Source: Methanobrevibacter thaueri
GTDB taxonomy: Archaea; Methanobacteriota; Methanobacteria; Methanobacteriales; Methanobacteriaceae
Direction of reading: 5' to 3'
NCBI RefSeq assembly: GCF_015062905.1
Contig: NZ_SUTK01000052.1
Location: 1 to 10,431, forward strand
DNA length: 10,431 nt
In this document: piece by piece, positions 1-8,500 of the stretch
How the letters are laid out: each line of letters begins with the position of its first letter
Numbering within the stretch: position 1 is the stretch's first letter
The notes under the pieces: model-generated
Databases searched by the model: none
What the model saw: the letters and a program-made list of their open reading frames with translations, nothing else
What the model was told of the DNA's origin: nothing
Position numbers and translations under genes: made by a program

Positions 1-108
1 ATGTAACTAAAATAGGGATAAGAGTGCCTGTAAACTGATATTTGCAACTATTAAATTTTGAATAAAAATTGCGAATTTTTTTGTAGTTAATTAATTCTGG
101 AAATAGCA

Positions 109-443
109 ACCTGACCATAGCCATGTTATTAAGCGAGCCAATTCGCCCAGGCCGACTCCCACACTGGAGCGTTAGCGGAGGCGTGGAGGGGAGGCCTGGG
201 TGAATAGACTTGGCGAACATAAACTATAGTGAGGAAACGACCATTTCCGGCCGGTTCCGTAAGTCATCAATGAAAAAAGTAGTTTTATTTAACCAGCACC
301 ACCATTATATGCAGTCCGAGCTTTAGGTCGAACTGGATGCCTTGAACGATAGCGAAAGGCCTATACTATAGATTTAACAATAGTAAGTTCGTCAAGGTTC
401 GAGGAATAGGAGCTTGTCCCCTATTCCGAGTTTATGGTTTGGT
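109..443. ncRNA. Unassigned GC-rich structured RNA candidate, about 335 nt
   Basis: No long ORF is present, and GC is about 47% by my count against much more AT-rich flanks. Complementary segments nest into one fold. A closing helix joins 109-119 and 433-443 (10 of 11 positions pair, one G-U). A long arm pairs 141-153 with 193-205 (13 pairs, one G-U) and continues at 137-140/211-214 and 123-127/216-220. Hairpins lie at 312-319/328-335, 341-349/389-396 with inner 365-369/380-384, and 403-410/420-427. Closing ends plus several arms are typical of RNase P, SRP or other large archaeal RNAs. I see GAGGAAA (231-237) after the first arm, as in RNase P, but no ACAGAA partner and no SRP helix-8 motif. 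G-U pairs favour plus in two helices and minus in two others, so strand is unresolved. Confidence 0.55.
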
Positions 444-566
444 ATAGGTGAATTCGTCAAAAAAATGATTAATGAATGCTGGATGAAAATATTTAATTAT
501 TATTAGTTCTAAAAAAAAGTAGTGTAGAGAGAACATAAATGATACAACTTTCGCATGAGTTTTCAT
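432..566 (-). CDS. Candidate small ORF (44 aa, hydrophobic) with strong Shine-Dalgarno
   Basis: An ATG at 566 is preceded by GGAGAGG (578-572), 5 nt away, on the minus strand. The frame runs 44 codons, starting MKTHAKVVSFMFSLHYFFLE and ending DEFTYTKP. It is rich in Phe, Ile, His and Tyr, with a short hydrophobic stretch around residues 8-25. I recognise no family. The good SD is the main argument for it. Against it are the short length, the AT-rich context in which TTT/ATT codons arise by chance, and the overlap of its last codons with the edge of the structured block at 109-443. It may be a real small protein or a chance ORF. Confidence 0.3.
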   Translation of the reverse strand: MKTHAKVVSFMFSLHYFFLELIIIKYFHPAFINHFFDEFTYTKP

Positions 567-642
567 ATATTCCTCTCCAAATAATTACCTGATTAATATT
601 TTAAATTTCAAGTCATACATAATTAGGCCAAAACAAGACTTT

Positions 643-649
643 AAAAAAA
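643..649 (-). terminator. Candidate oligo-T terminator of the operon
   Basis: A run of seven T on the minus strand about 130 nt beyond the end of the ATPase remainder and downstream of the two hairpins. Archaeal RNA polymerase terminates mainly at oligo-T tracts, so this is the first good candidate after the operon. T-runs are common in AT-rich DNA, hence the modest confidence. Confidence 0.4.
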
Positions 650-697
650 TTACATTTAATTCAAACATAAACACTGACCCCACATATCAAAAGTGGA

Positions 698-751
698 ATT
701 AATCTCATCACCATTAGCATATTGCATTAGCTAATAAGATGATGGATTAAT
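698..751 (-). repeat. Second, imperfect hairpin abutting the first
   Basis: ATTAGC (713-718) pairs with GCTAAT (730-735). TCATC (705-709) pairs with GATGA (738-742), and ATTAATC (698-704) with GATTAAT (745-751). This makes 18 base pairs interrupted by a small internal loop and a 2-nt bulge. It directly adjoins the hairpin at 752-780, so the transcript 3' region would carry two hairpins in tandem. Confidence 0.5.
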
Positions 752-780
752 GACTTCATTATACGATATATAATGAAGTT
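752..780 (-). repeat. Perfect hairpin just after the MATE/ATPase coding region
   Basis: CTTCATTATA (754-763) and TATAATGAAG (769-778) are exact inverted repeats around a 5-nt loop. One A-T and one G-T pair extend the stem outward. It starts 2 nt beyond the stop of the out-of-frame ATPase remainder (782). That placement fits a 3'-end or mRNA-stability element for the operon and suggests that 782, not 967, was the original end of the gene. There is no T-run immediately after it. Confidence 0.6.
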
Positions 781-781
781 G

Positions 782-997
782 TTAATTTTTAATAGTTATT
801 ACAGTACTATTTAACCCTAATACTCTTGAATAGTCAACATTGTCTGCAATTTTATTTAAAACACTGATATTGTCAAATTCAAGATTATCTTTTTCCACTA
901 CTGGATTGAAATCGACACCAGTATCCTTAATTGATATTAAAATATTGTCAGCATTATTTCTAACAATTACGTCAATTGTATTAACTGTTTCATTGTT
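782..997 (-). pseudogene. Out-of-frame remainder of the RsbW-like ATPase domain of the MATE protein
   Basis: The 71 codons after the frame break read NNETVNTIDVIVRNN, then ILISIKDTGVDFNP, and close with YSRVLGLNSTVITIKN. These are the missing second half of a GHKL ATPase of the RsbW kind: the strand plus DxGxxF nucleotide-binding box, and the terminal GLNSTVI strand. The segment lies in the -1 frame relative to the transporter ORF. Restoring one A to the AAAA run of the minus strand (996-999) would join EEMLVNIIK directly to NNETVNT and give a 576-residue MATE-ATPase fusion. No independent start codon or RBS serves this piece. It is therefore either a true recent frameshift or a homopolymer error in the sequence. 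Confidence 0.8.
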
Positions 998-2511
998 TTG
1001 ATGATGTTTACAAGCATCTCTTCAATAGCTAAACTGACTATTGCTGCAGATTTATTGTCTGATAAATAATTCTGAACATTTTGTGCCAATTCCACAGCAT
1101 CTTTTACATTACCATTAATTGTATGTTCAAATACTTTTTCATCATCATTGTGCTTGTTGATAAAGAATCCTGAATATTCACCCTCTGTTTTTTTATGGAT
1201 ATATTTTGAATAAGCAAAGATGAACAGTATTGTTAATGCTTCAGCGATTGCAAATGAAATCCAAATACCGTTTCCTGCAAATGGAATGGACAATATGCAT
1301 GCAAGCCCAATAGGCAAGACCAAACCTTCAAGCAGGGAAATAATAGTGGATAATTTATTTTTCTGAATTGCCTGAGCATAAAAAGTATATAAAAATGTAA
1401 TGGCTGTTCCCACATAACTTATTGCAAATATTCGCAGAGCATTCAATACAACAGGAACATCTGCAGGATTTTTAACACTGTACAGGAACAATAACGCCCG
1501 AGGATACACAATAAATAACAAAGATAAAGCCAAACTTGCAATTACAACGATTTTTAAAGACCTGTGAATAATGTAATTAACTCCAGAATAGTCTTCTTCT
1601 TTAAAGTAAACAGACACTATTGGAGACATTGTCTGAGCAGTTCCTATTAAAAATATATATAATATGAACAGGCTATTATAGCAGATACCGAATGCCACAA
1701 TACCTGATTTTCCAACATATATTCCAACTAAAAAGTTTATTACAAGCAATTTTAAAGTTAAGTATAACTGTGTTGAAGAAGATGAAAATCCGGAAGTTGC
1801 AATTTTTTTAAGGAAAGCGAAGAATTTGCCTAATTTTAATTTAATAAATTCCAATGTACGGTCCTTTTTAAAAAAGTAATATGAAATTAAAACTGATCCA
1901 ACAAGATAACCTGTTGAAGTAGCCAATGCTGCTCCTGAAAGTCCTAAATGGAAATATAAAATATAAATTACATCAAAACATATATTAACAATATTTGCAA
2001 TCAATATTGCCCTGAACGGTAGTGACGGCATACCATCTGCCCTTATAAAGTATGATAAACTCATCATATAACATAAAAACGGCATACCAATAATTAATGA
2101 ATTGAAATATGAAGTTACCTCAGGAATCAGTTCGGGCTGGGAGGAACATAAAAACTGTGTAATACTGCCTGAAAATATCAAACCGAATATCGAAATCAGT
2201 ATTCCAATTACTAAAAGTGAAATAATGGATGTTGAAAAATATGAATTACTCTTTTCATCATCAAATTCTGCCTTTGCAACAGAACAAAGTACACTACCAC
2301 CCAATCCAATCATCCAATAGATTAGATTGACAAAAGTAATCACAGGAGCTACAATCTGAATTGGTGCAAGATTAGATGCACCAATTAAAAAGCTCACTAT
2401 CAAACCATCCACAAATAAACAGATATTTCCTGCCATTGAAGTAAATAATGTCGGGAGGAAAAATTCACTGAATTTACTCCTCAATAATTCATAATTTCTT
2501 TCATACATCAT
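967..2511 (-). CDS. MATE-family efflux transporter with truncated RsbW-like ATPase tail
   Basis: A 514-residue inner-membrane protein. Residues about 15-438 contain twelve strongly hydrophobic segments with MATE character, including a FIRADGMP stretch near 160 and an AQAIQKNK loop late in the second half. MATE proteins export drugs and metabolites using H+ or Na+ gradients. Lying 8 nt after the NRPS stop, it is the likely exporter of, or self-protection against, the peptide. After a linker, residues about 456-514 begin a histidine-kinase-like ATPase domain of the RsbW/SpoIIAB anti-sigma type: the N-box helix reads LAIEEMLVN (E497, E498, N502). The frame then runs into a short nonsense tail and stops, while the rest of the domain continues in the -1 frame (782-997). 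The SD is GGGGA overlapping the NRPS stop. It lies 3 nt before the first ATG and 6 nt before the second (2508), which may be the real start. Confidence 0.9.
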   Translation of the reverse strand: MMYERNYELLRSKFSEFFLPTLFTSMAGNICLFVDGLIVSFLIGASNLAPIQIVAPVITFVNLIYWMIGLGGSVLCSVAKAEFDDEKSNSYFSTSIISLLVIGILISIFGLIFSGSITQFLCSSQPELIPEVTSYFNSLIIGMPFLCYMMSLSYFIRADGMPSLPFRAILIANIVNICFDVIYILYFHLGLSGAALATSTGYLVGSVLISYYFFKKDRTLEFIKLKLGKFFAFLKKIATSGFSSSSTQLYLTLKLLVINFLVGIYVGKSGIVAFGICYNSLFILYIFLIGTAQTMSPIVSVYFKEEDYSGVNYIIHRSLKIVVIASLALSLLFIVYPRALLFLYSVKNPADVPVVLNALRIFAISYVGTAITFLYTFYAQAIQKNKLSTIISLLEGLVLPIGLACILSIPFAGNGIWISFAIAEALTILFIFAYSKYIHKKTEGEYSGFFINKHNDDEKVFEHTINGNVKDAVELAQNVQNYLSDNKSAAIVSLAIEEMLVNIIKTMKQLIQLT

Positions 2512-2514
2512 TAA

Positions 2515-2521
2515 TCCCCTT
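2515..2521 (-). promoter_or_regulatory. Shine-Dalgarno-like site of the MATE gene overlapping the NRPS stop codon
   Basis: AAGGGGA on the minus strand overlaps the NRPS stop (TAA, 2522-2520). It lies 3 nt from the first and 6 nt from the second of two consecutive ATG codons. The overlap suggests translational coupling between synthetase and exporter. Confidence 0.65.
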
Positions 2522-5500
2522 AAATACTAAAGAAGTCCAGATCATCCAAATATTTCACAAAGTTATAGACATACTCTTCAGACACATACGGCCATTTAAT
2601 TCCCAAACGATACAATGCCTGTACGGTATAATCATTTGATACAGGAAGCCAGATTTTTTTAACTTTACCAGAACCGATTGAAGTAATTAAACCTGAAACT
2701 CCTTCTTGTTTTGATTTATCGGCCAATGCATCATCCAATGCTTTTTGATATTCATCTTCCTCCACATATTCAATATTCAATCCCAGAGGTTTGATGATTT
2801 CAATTATATCTCCAAAACTGATACTGTGATAATCATATGGATGGAATACAGTACAATCCTTTGGAGTTTTTGACAGACTAATAATTGCTTTTGCAGTCAT
2901 ATCAATTGGTGAAAATTCAACATTGCCCATAATCATTGAGTAAGACATTTTTCCAATTGTAACAAATGCTTTTAAACGGTTAATGAATCCGTTTGATTCA
3001 AAGTTAATTTGGAATTCACTGTCAGAGCTTCTTGCCATCAGGTTTCCAACCCTCATGATTTTAACATCCAAATCATTCTCTACCGCAGCTTCAAGAACTG
3101 CCCTTTCTGCGAGGAATTTGGAGTTAAGATACTGATTGTCCACAGCCTGACCAATGAATAAGTCCTGCTCTGTGAACGGAACATCGACAGGAGGATAATT
3201 GTTAATACTTTCACCTGCAATACTGTAGGTTGAAACCTGAACATATTTTGCATTTTTCATTTTAGCAAACTTAAGCCCGTTTACAACACCACCAAGGTTA
3301 ATGTCCTCAATGTCCGTTCCAGATGAAAAGTGTTTCACATTAGCTGCACAATTGACAATGGTATCAATGTTTACATTAATAAGTTTTTCAAAGTCTTCAA
3401 AGTTTGTAATATCCCCTTCAATAATGTGCAATCTCTCATTGAAAAGCTCTTCGTATTCATTGGAGAAATAATAGAAGAGAAGTGATTTTAATCTTTCCTC
3501 TCCGCTTAATACTTTGTTTGATCTTATGAAACAGTATACATCACCAGTTTCATTTTCCAATATTTCACGAAGAACATGAATTCCTAAAAATCCTGTAGCT
3601 CCGGTGAGTAAAATATTTCCCAAACTATCCTGAATTTCGCCATCAAGTAAGTTTTCAAGAGTGTTTTTCTTAAGTAATGAATCAATATCGGAATAATCAT
3701 ATGACAGTTCAGCTTTTTTCTCTTCAGACTGGTCGGATAATACCAATTCGGCCAATGCTCTTGGAGTTGGATTTGAAAATACATCCCCATAGTTCAGATT
3801 ATAGTTTCTGTTTAGTGCCTCCATTGTAATTTTGGTCACTAAAAGTGAGGTTCCACCAATTTCAAAGAAATTATCTGTAGCACTTACTTCATCAAGTCCT
3901 AAGATTTCACCAAACAGGTTTGTAAAGAATGCTTCAATGTCATTTTCAGGAGCCACATATTCTGTTATTAAAACAGGTTCAGGTAAGTTTCTGAGGTCTG
4001 TTTTACCATTTGCTGTTTGAGGCATTTCATCAAGTTCCATATAAACTGTTGGAACCATATAATATACCAATTTTTCCGCAAGGGAAGCTTTTAAATCATC
4101 AATATTAATTGAGTATTCGTTTTCTCCACGGTTTTCCTCCCTGTATTCATCATGAACTGTGAAGTAGGCGCATAAATGGTCATTGCCTTTGATTTTTCTA
4201 ACAACAACTGCAACGGATTTGATTCCTGGGAATTTTGAAAGTCCAACTTCAATTTCCCCAATTTCTATTCTTAAACCTCTGAGTTTGATTTGATTATCCA
4301 TTCTTCCGAATACATAATAATCTCCTTCTTCAGTGACCTTAACAAAATCTCCTGAACGGTAAAATCTTATTCCGTTAATAACTTCATATGCCTCAGCATT
4401 TTTCTCAGGACGATTCAAGTATTCTCTTGAAACCCCTTTTCCTGCAATATATAACTCCCCTATTACATTTGGAGGCAATGGATTGGAGTCAAAGTCCATG
4501 ACCATTTCATGAACGTTGAATAATTCTTTTCCAATGTGAATATCTGAGCTTTCAAGCTGAACACCGTTACAGTAGACAGTTGTTTCTGTTGGCCCGTACA
4601 TATTAAAGAATTTTCCATTGGAATTTTGTGAGAGAAGCTCATATAATCTTTTAGAGAAAGGTTCTCCAGCATGAATATATACCTTAAATCCATACATAGT
4701 CTCCTGCATCGCTTCAATTTCAAGATACTGAAGCAGTCTTGATGGGGTTGCAATGTAAACATTTGCACCGGTTCTGTGGATTAAATCCATCATTTCAATT
4801 GGATCTTTATATTCAGTATCATTAGCAAATACCATTGGAACACCATTCAAAAGTGATCCCATAATTTCCTGCTGGAATACATCAAATGCAACTGTTGTTG
4901 TGGACAATACTTTATAATCTTCTTTTTCAAGATTATGAACCAGTTCATAAGTACAAACATTCCTTGGGTCAGGATACACAAAGTTTGCAATGTTTCCATG
5001 TTCAAGGATTACTCCTTTAGGAAGTCCTGTTGAACCTGAAGTGTAAATGAGATATGCCATATTGTTTGCATGCACATCCGGATCAGGGTTAGCAGTGTCT
5101 TTTTCTTTGAGCAGTTCATTAACATCAAGCAAATTATCTTCATATCCACTTAAATCTATACCTTTCTTCTCAATCACATCATCCACAATGATAAATTTGG
5201 ATTCGCTGTCTGTTAAAACATGCTCAATTCTCTCAGATGGATATTCTGAATCCACCGGAATGAATGCTGCACCGGATTTTAGAATACCAAATATTGATGC
5301 AACCACATTACTGTCCCTATTTAATATAAACATTATTCTGTCTTCAGGACCGACACCCCTTTTAATGAGGCTGTGAGCAATTCTGTTAGCTTTTTTATTT
5401 AGTTCATCATATGTAAATTCCCCGTCAGTGGCATATAATATTACTCTGTCAGGATGCATTTCAACCTGATTTTCAAATATTTTATTTAATCTGTCTTCAG

Positions 5501-8500
5501 GAACATCATCATATGCCAAATCATCGACACCCCAGTCATCGTTTTCAATGATTGAAATATCTTTCATCAATGTGCTTTCATCAAATGTCTGGAATTTGTT
5601 TAAAACTATTCTAATTGATTCAAGGAAAGTGCTGATTAAAGTTTCAGAGTATAACTGATCATTATATTCGCAGAAAATTCTGTATTGACCATCAACTTCC
5701 ACAACATTAATGTTGACTTTGAATTTCAGTCCTTCATAATCAATAGACTGTCTTTCAACTTTCATTCCACCGATTTCAATGTCTTCAATGATTTTTCCAT
5801 GATAAGCATATAATATTTCAGGAGCAATATCGAATTCATTTGAAATTTCAGTTAAAGGATATGCGGAATATGTCAATACATTCAGCCATTCCCCATTTAT
5901 ATATTCAAAGTATTCCTTAAGAGTTGAATCAGAATTTAATTTCAATGCTAATGGTAATGTTTTAACCATCATGGCCAATGTTTTCTGTTGATTTGGATTG
6001 AATCTACCATTAGTGATAGTTGCGATTAATGTATCACGATTATATACGAATTTATTTATAACAAATGATGTTGCTGCCAGGAACAAATTGTTCTGAGAGA
6101 TATTTGCTTTTGAACAGAACTCATCAATACTGGTTTTTTCAAGGAAAATATCATTCATTGCGACTTTACCTTGTGATTCATCGCCGTTAATGTCCTGTGG
6201 AATTAATGTTACATCATCAAACTCTTTGACTCTGTTATTGAAGAATAATTTTGCCTCCTCATATAAACCGGATTGGCGTGTTTTAATCTCATTTAAGCAA
6301 TATTCAAATCCGTCAAGCTCTTCAATCTCATAATCTTTTCCATCATAGATTTTTGAGATTTCATCAAATAAAATGTTTAAAGAGGTTCCATCAACAATAA
6401 TGTGGTGGAAATCAGCTAAAAGCATTGAGTTTCCAACTATCTTAAATCTGAATAATGGACCCTCATCCAGTTTGAATGGTTTTACAAACTCATCAACATC
6501 AGCTTCATCAACAACTTCAATCATATCATCAATTTTTAAATCATCCCTTCTTTGCTGATATACTTCACCGTTATCCATTATTATTCTTGTTTTGAGATAC
6601 GGATGATTTTCAATAGCTTTAATGATTGATGATTTAAGTTTGCCAACATCAATTCCTTCACTAAATTCCATTTTCTTCGGAAGGTTATATGCAGTGTTAT
6701 CCAGATTTTTAATGCAGTCAAAGTAAACTCCAAGTTGATTTGGAGTTAAAGGATAAAGTTCTTTAATATCCTGCGATTCATCATCTTCAATTTTAATTTC
6801 AGAAGCTATTTTTTCAATAGTTTTGTATTTAAGAATTTCAGTAACATTCAATTGGGCATTTAATTTGGAATATATTGCAGAGGTCAGCTGGATAACTGTC
6901 AAAGAAGTTAAACCAATGCTGAATAAATCAGTATTAACACCAAATTCATCCATTCCCAAAATATCTGAGACAATGTCAAACAGTTCTTTTTCAATATCAT
7001 TTCTCGGTTTAATAAAATCATCTAGATTTATTTCAGGATCCGGCAAGTTTTTGAAGTCAGTTTTTCCATTTGGAGTTTTTGGAAAAGCGTCCAATTGTAT
7101 TAAATAAGACGGCACCATATACTTCGGAAGTGAATCGATTAAATGCTGTTTTAAATCATCCAAATTAATTTGTGAAGTTGCAGTAAAGTATGCGCAAAGG
7201 TGTTCAATACTGTTAAGTTTTTTAACAACAACCTTTGACAATGCAATGCCTTCATAGTTTGCTATTACACTTTCGATTTCAGATAACTCAATTCTCAATC
7301 CTCTGAGTTTAATCTGAGTATCGTTACGTCCTGCAACATACAGTTCGCCTTTTGAATCCTTTTTACCCAAATCACCAGTGTTATAATATGGAATGTTGTT
7401 TAACTCCATGAACACCTTTTCGGTCTGTTCAGGATTATTCAGATATCCTCTTGCAATTCCGGCACCACCAACATATATTTCACCGGAAACATAAGCAGGC
7501 AGCTGATTTCCATCAATATCCATAATTTTATCAACTACATTAAGCATTTTCCAACCAGCAGTTACTTCAGAAGAGTCAATTAATTTGTAATGTGATGCTA
7601 TTGTAACTTCTGTCGGACCATATGAATTGTAGATATCTGCTTTAGTGTATTTTGACAATCTATCATAGAGAACTGGAGGGAATCCTTCACCACCTACAAT
7701 AATTACTTTACATCCGCCAACAACATTCTGAATTTCTTCAAGCTGCAAGTATTCAAGCAGTCTTGTCGGTGTTGAGCCAAAACCATCCGCATCAGTCTTT
7801 TTAAACAGTTCCACTAATTGTAATGGGTCAATAGCCTCCTCATCATTTGCAAATACCACCGGCAAACCGTTTAAAATTGTACCGAATATCTCCCTTAAAA
7901 ATACAATGAATGACACTGTTGAAATTGATATGAACTTATCACATTTACGGTTGAGCTCATAAATCGGAACATTTTCATCCACATTGGCAATATAGTTTGA
8001 TATTCCCCTATGAGTAATCATTACCCCCTTAGGTTTTCCGGTTGACCCTGAAGTATAAATTAAGAAACATAAATTGTCAGGAGTTAATTCTACATTCGGA
8101 TTTGAATCATCGCTTTCTTCAAGTAATTTTCCAACATCAAATCTGTTTTCACCATCGTATTCGATATCCTCAGAAGTAATGACAAATTTTGAATCGCTGT
8201 CTTCCAATATCTGGTCAATCCTGTTTTTCGGATAGTTCGGATCAATCGGAATAAATGCGGCGCCCGCTTTGACAATACCTAAAACAGCCGCTATCAAATC
8301 ACTGTTTCTCCTCATCATAAACATTACTTTATCTTCAACTTCAACCCCATTTTTAATTAAACTGTTGGCTATTTTATTTGCTTTTCTGTTTAATTCATCA
8401 TATGTTAACTCGCCATCCTCTGTATAAAGTATTGTTTTATCCGGATTTTCCAAAGATATCTTTTCAAATATATTATTTATTACGCCTTCATTAGCCAGAT

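Noticed and set aside
270..326. Plus-strand 18-codon ORF starting MKKVVLFNQHHH
   Set aside because: It has no Shine-Dalgarno sequence, is very short and lies wholly inside the structured RNA block; chance is the simplest explanation.
389..427. tRNA-like GGTTCGAG T-loop segment
   Set aside because: The flanking five bases do not pair as a T-stem, and there is no acceptor stem or anticodon arm at proper spacing. The bases fit better in the 403-427 hairpin and the 341-396 helix.
109..443. Archaeal RNase P RNA
   Set aside because: The size, the closing end helix and GAGGAAA after the first arm fit. However, the sequence after GAGGAAA does not match the conserved P4 strand, and no ACAGAA partner occurs near the 3' end on either strand. 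I kept it as an unassigned structured RNA; a covariance-model search would decide.
109..443. Signal recognition particle (7S) RNA
   Set aside because: The length is right, but I cannot find the conserved helix-8 asymmetric loop and GGAAG-type tetraloop region on either strand.
990..1010. Programmed -1 ribosomal frameshift in the MATE-ATPase gene
   Set aside because: No X XXY YYZ slippery heptamer in the correct phase and no obvious downstream stem or pseudoknot. A single-base loss in the A-run is simpler.
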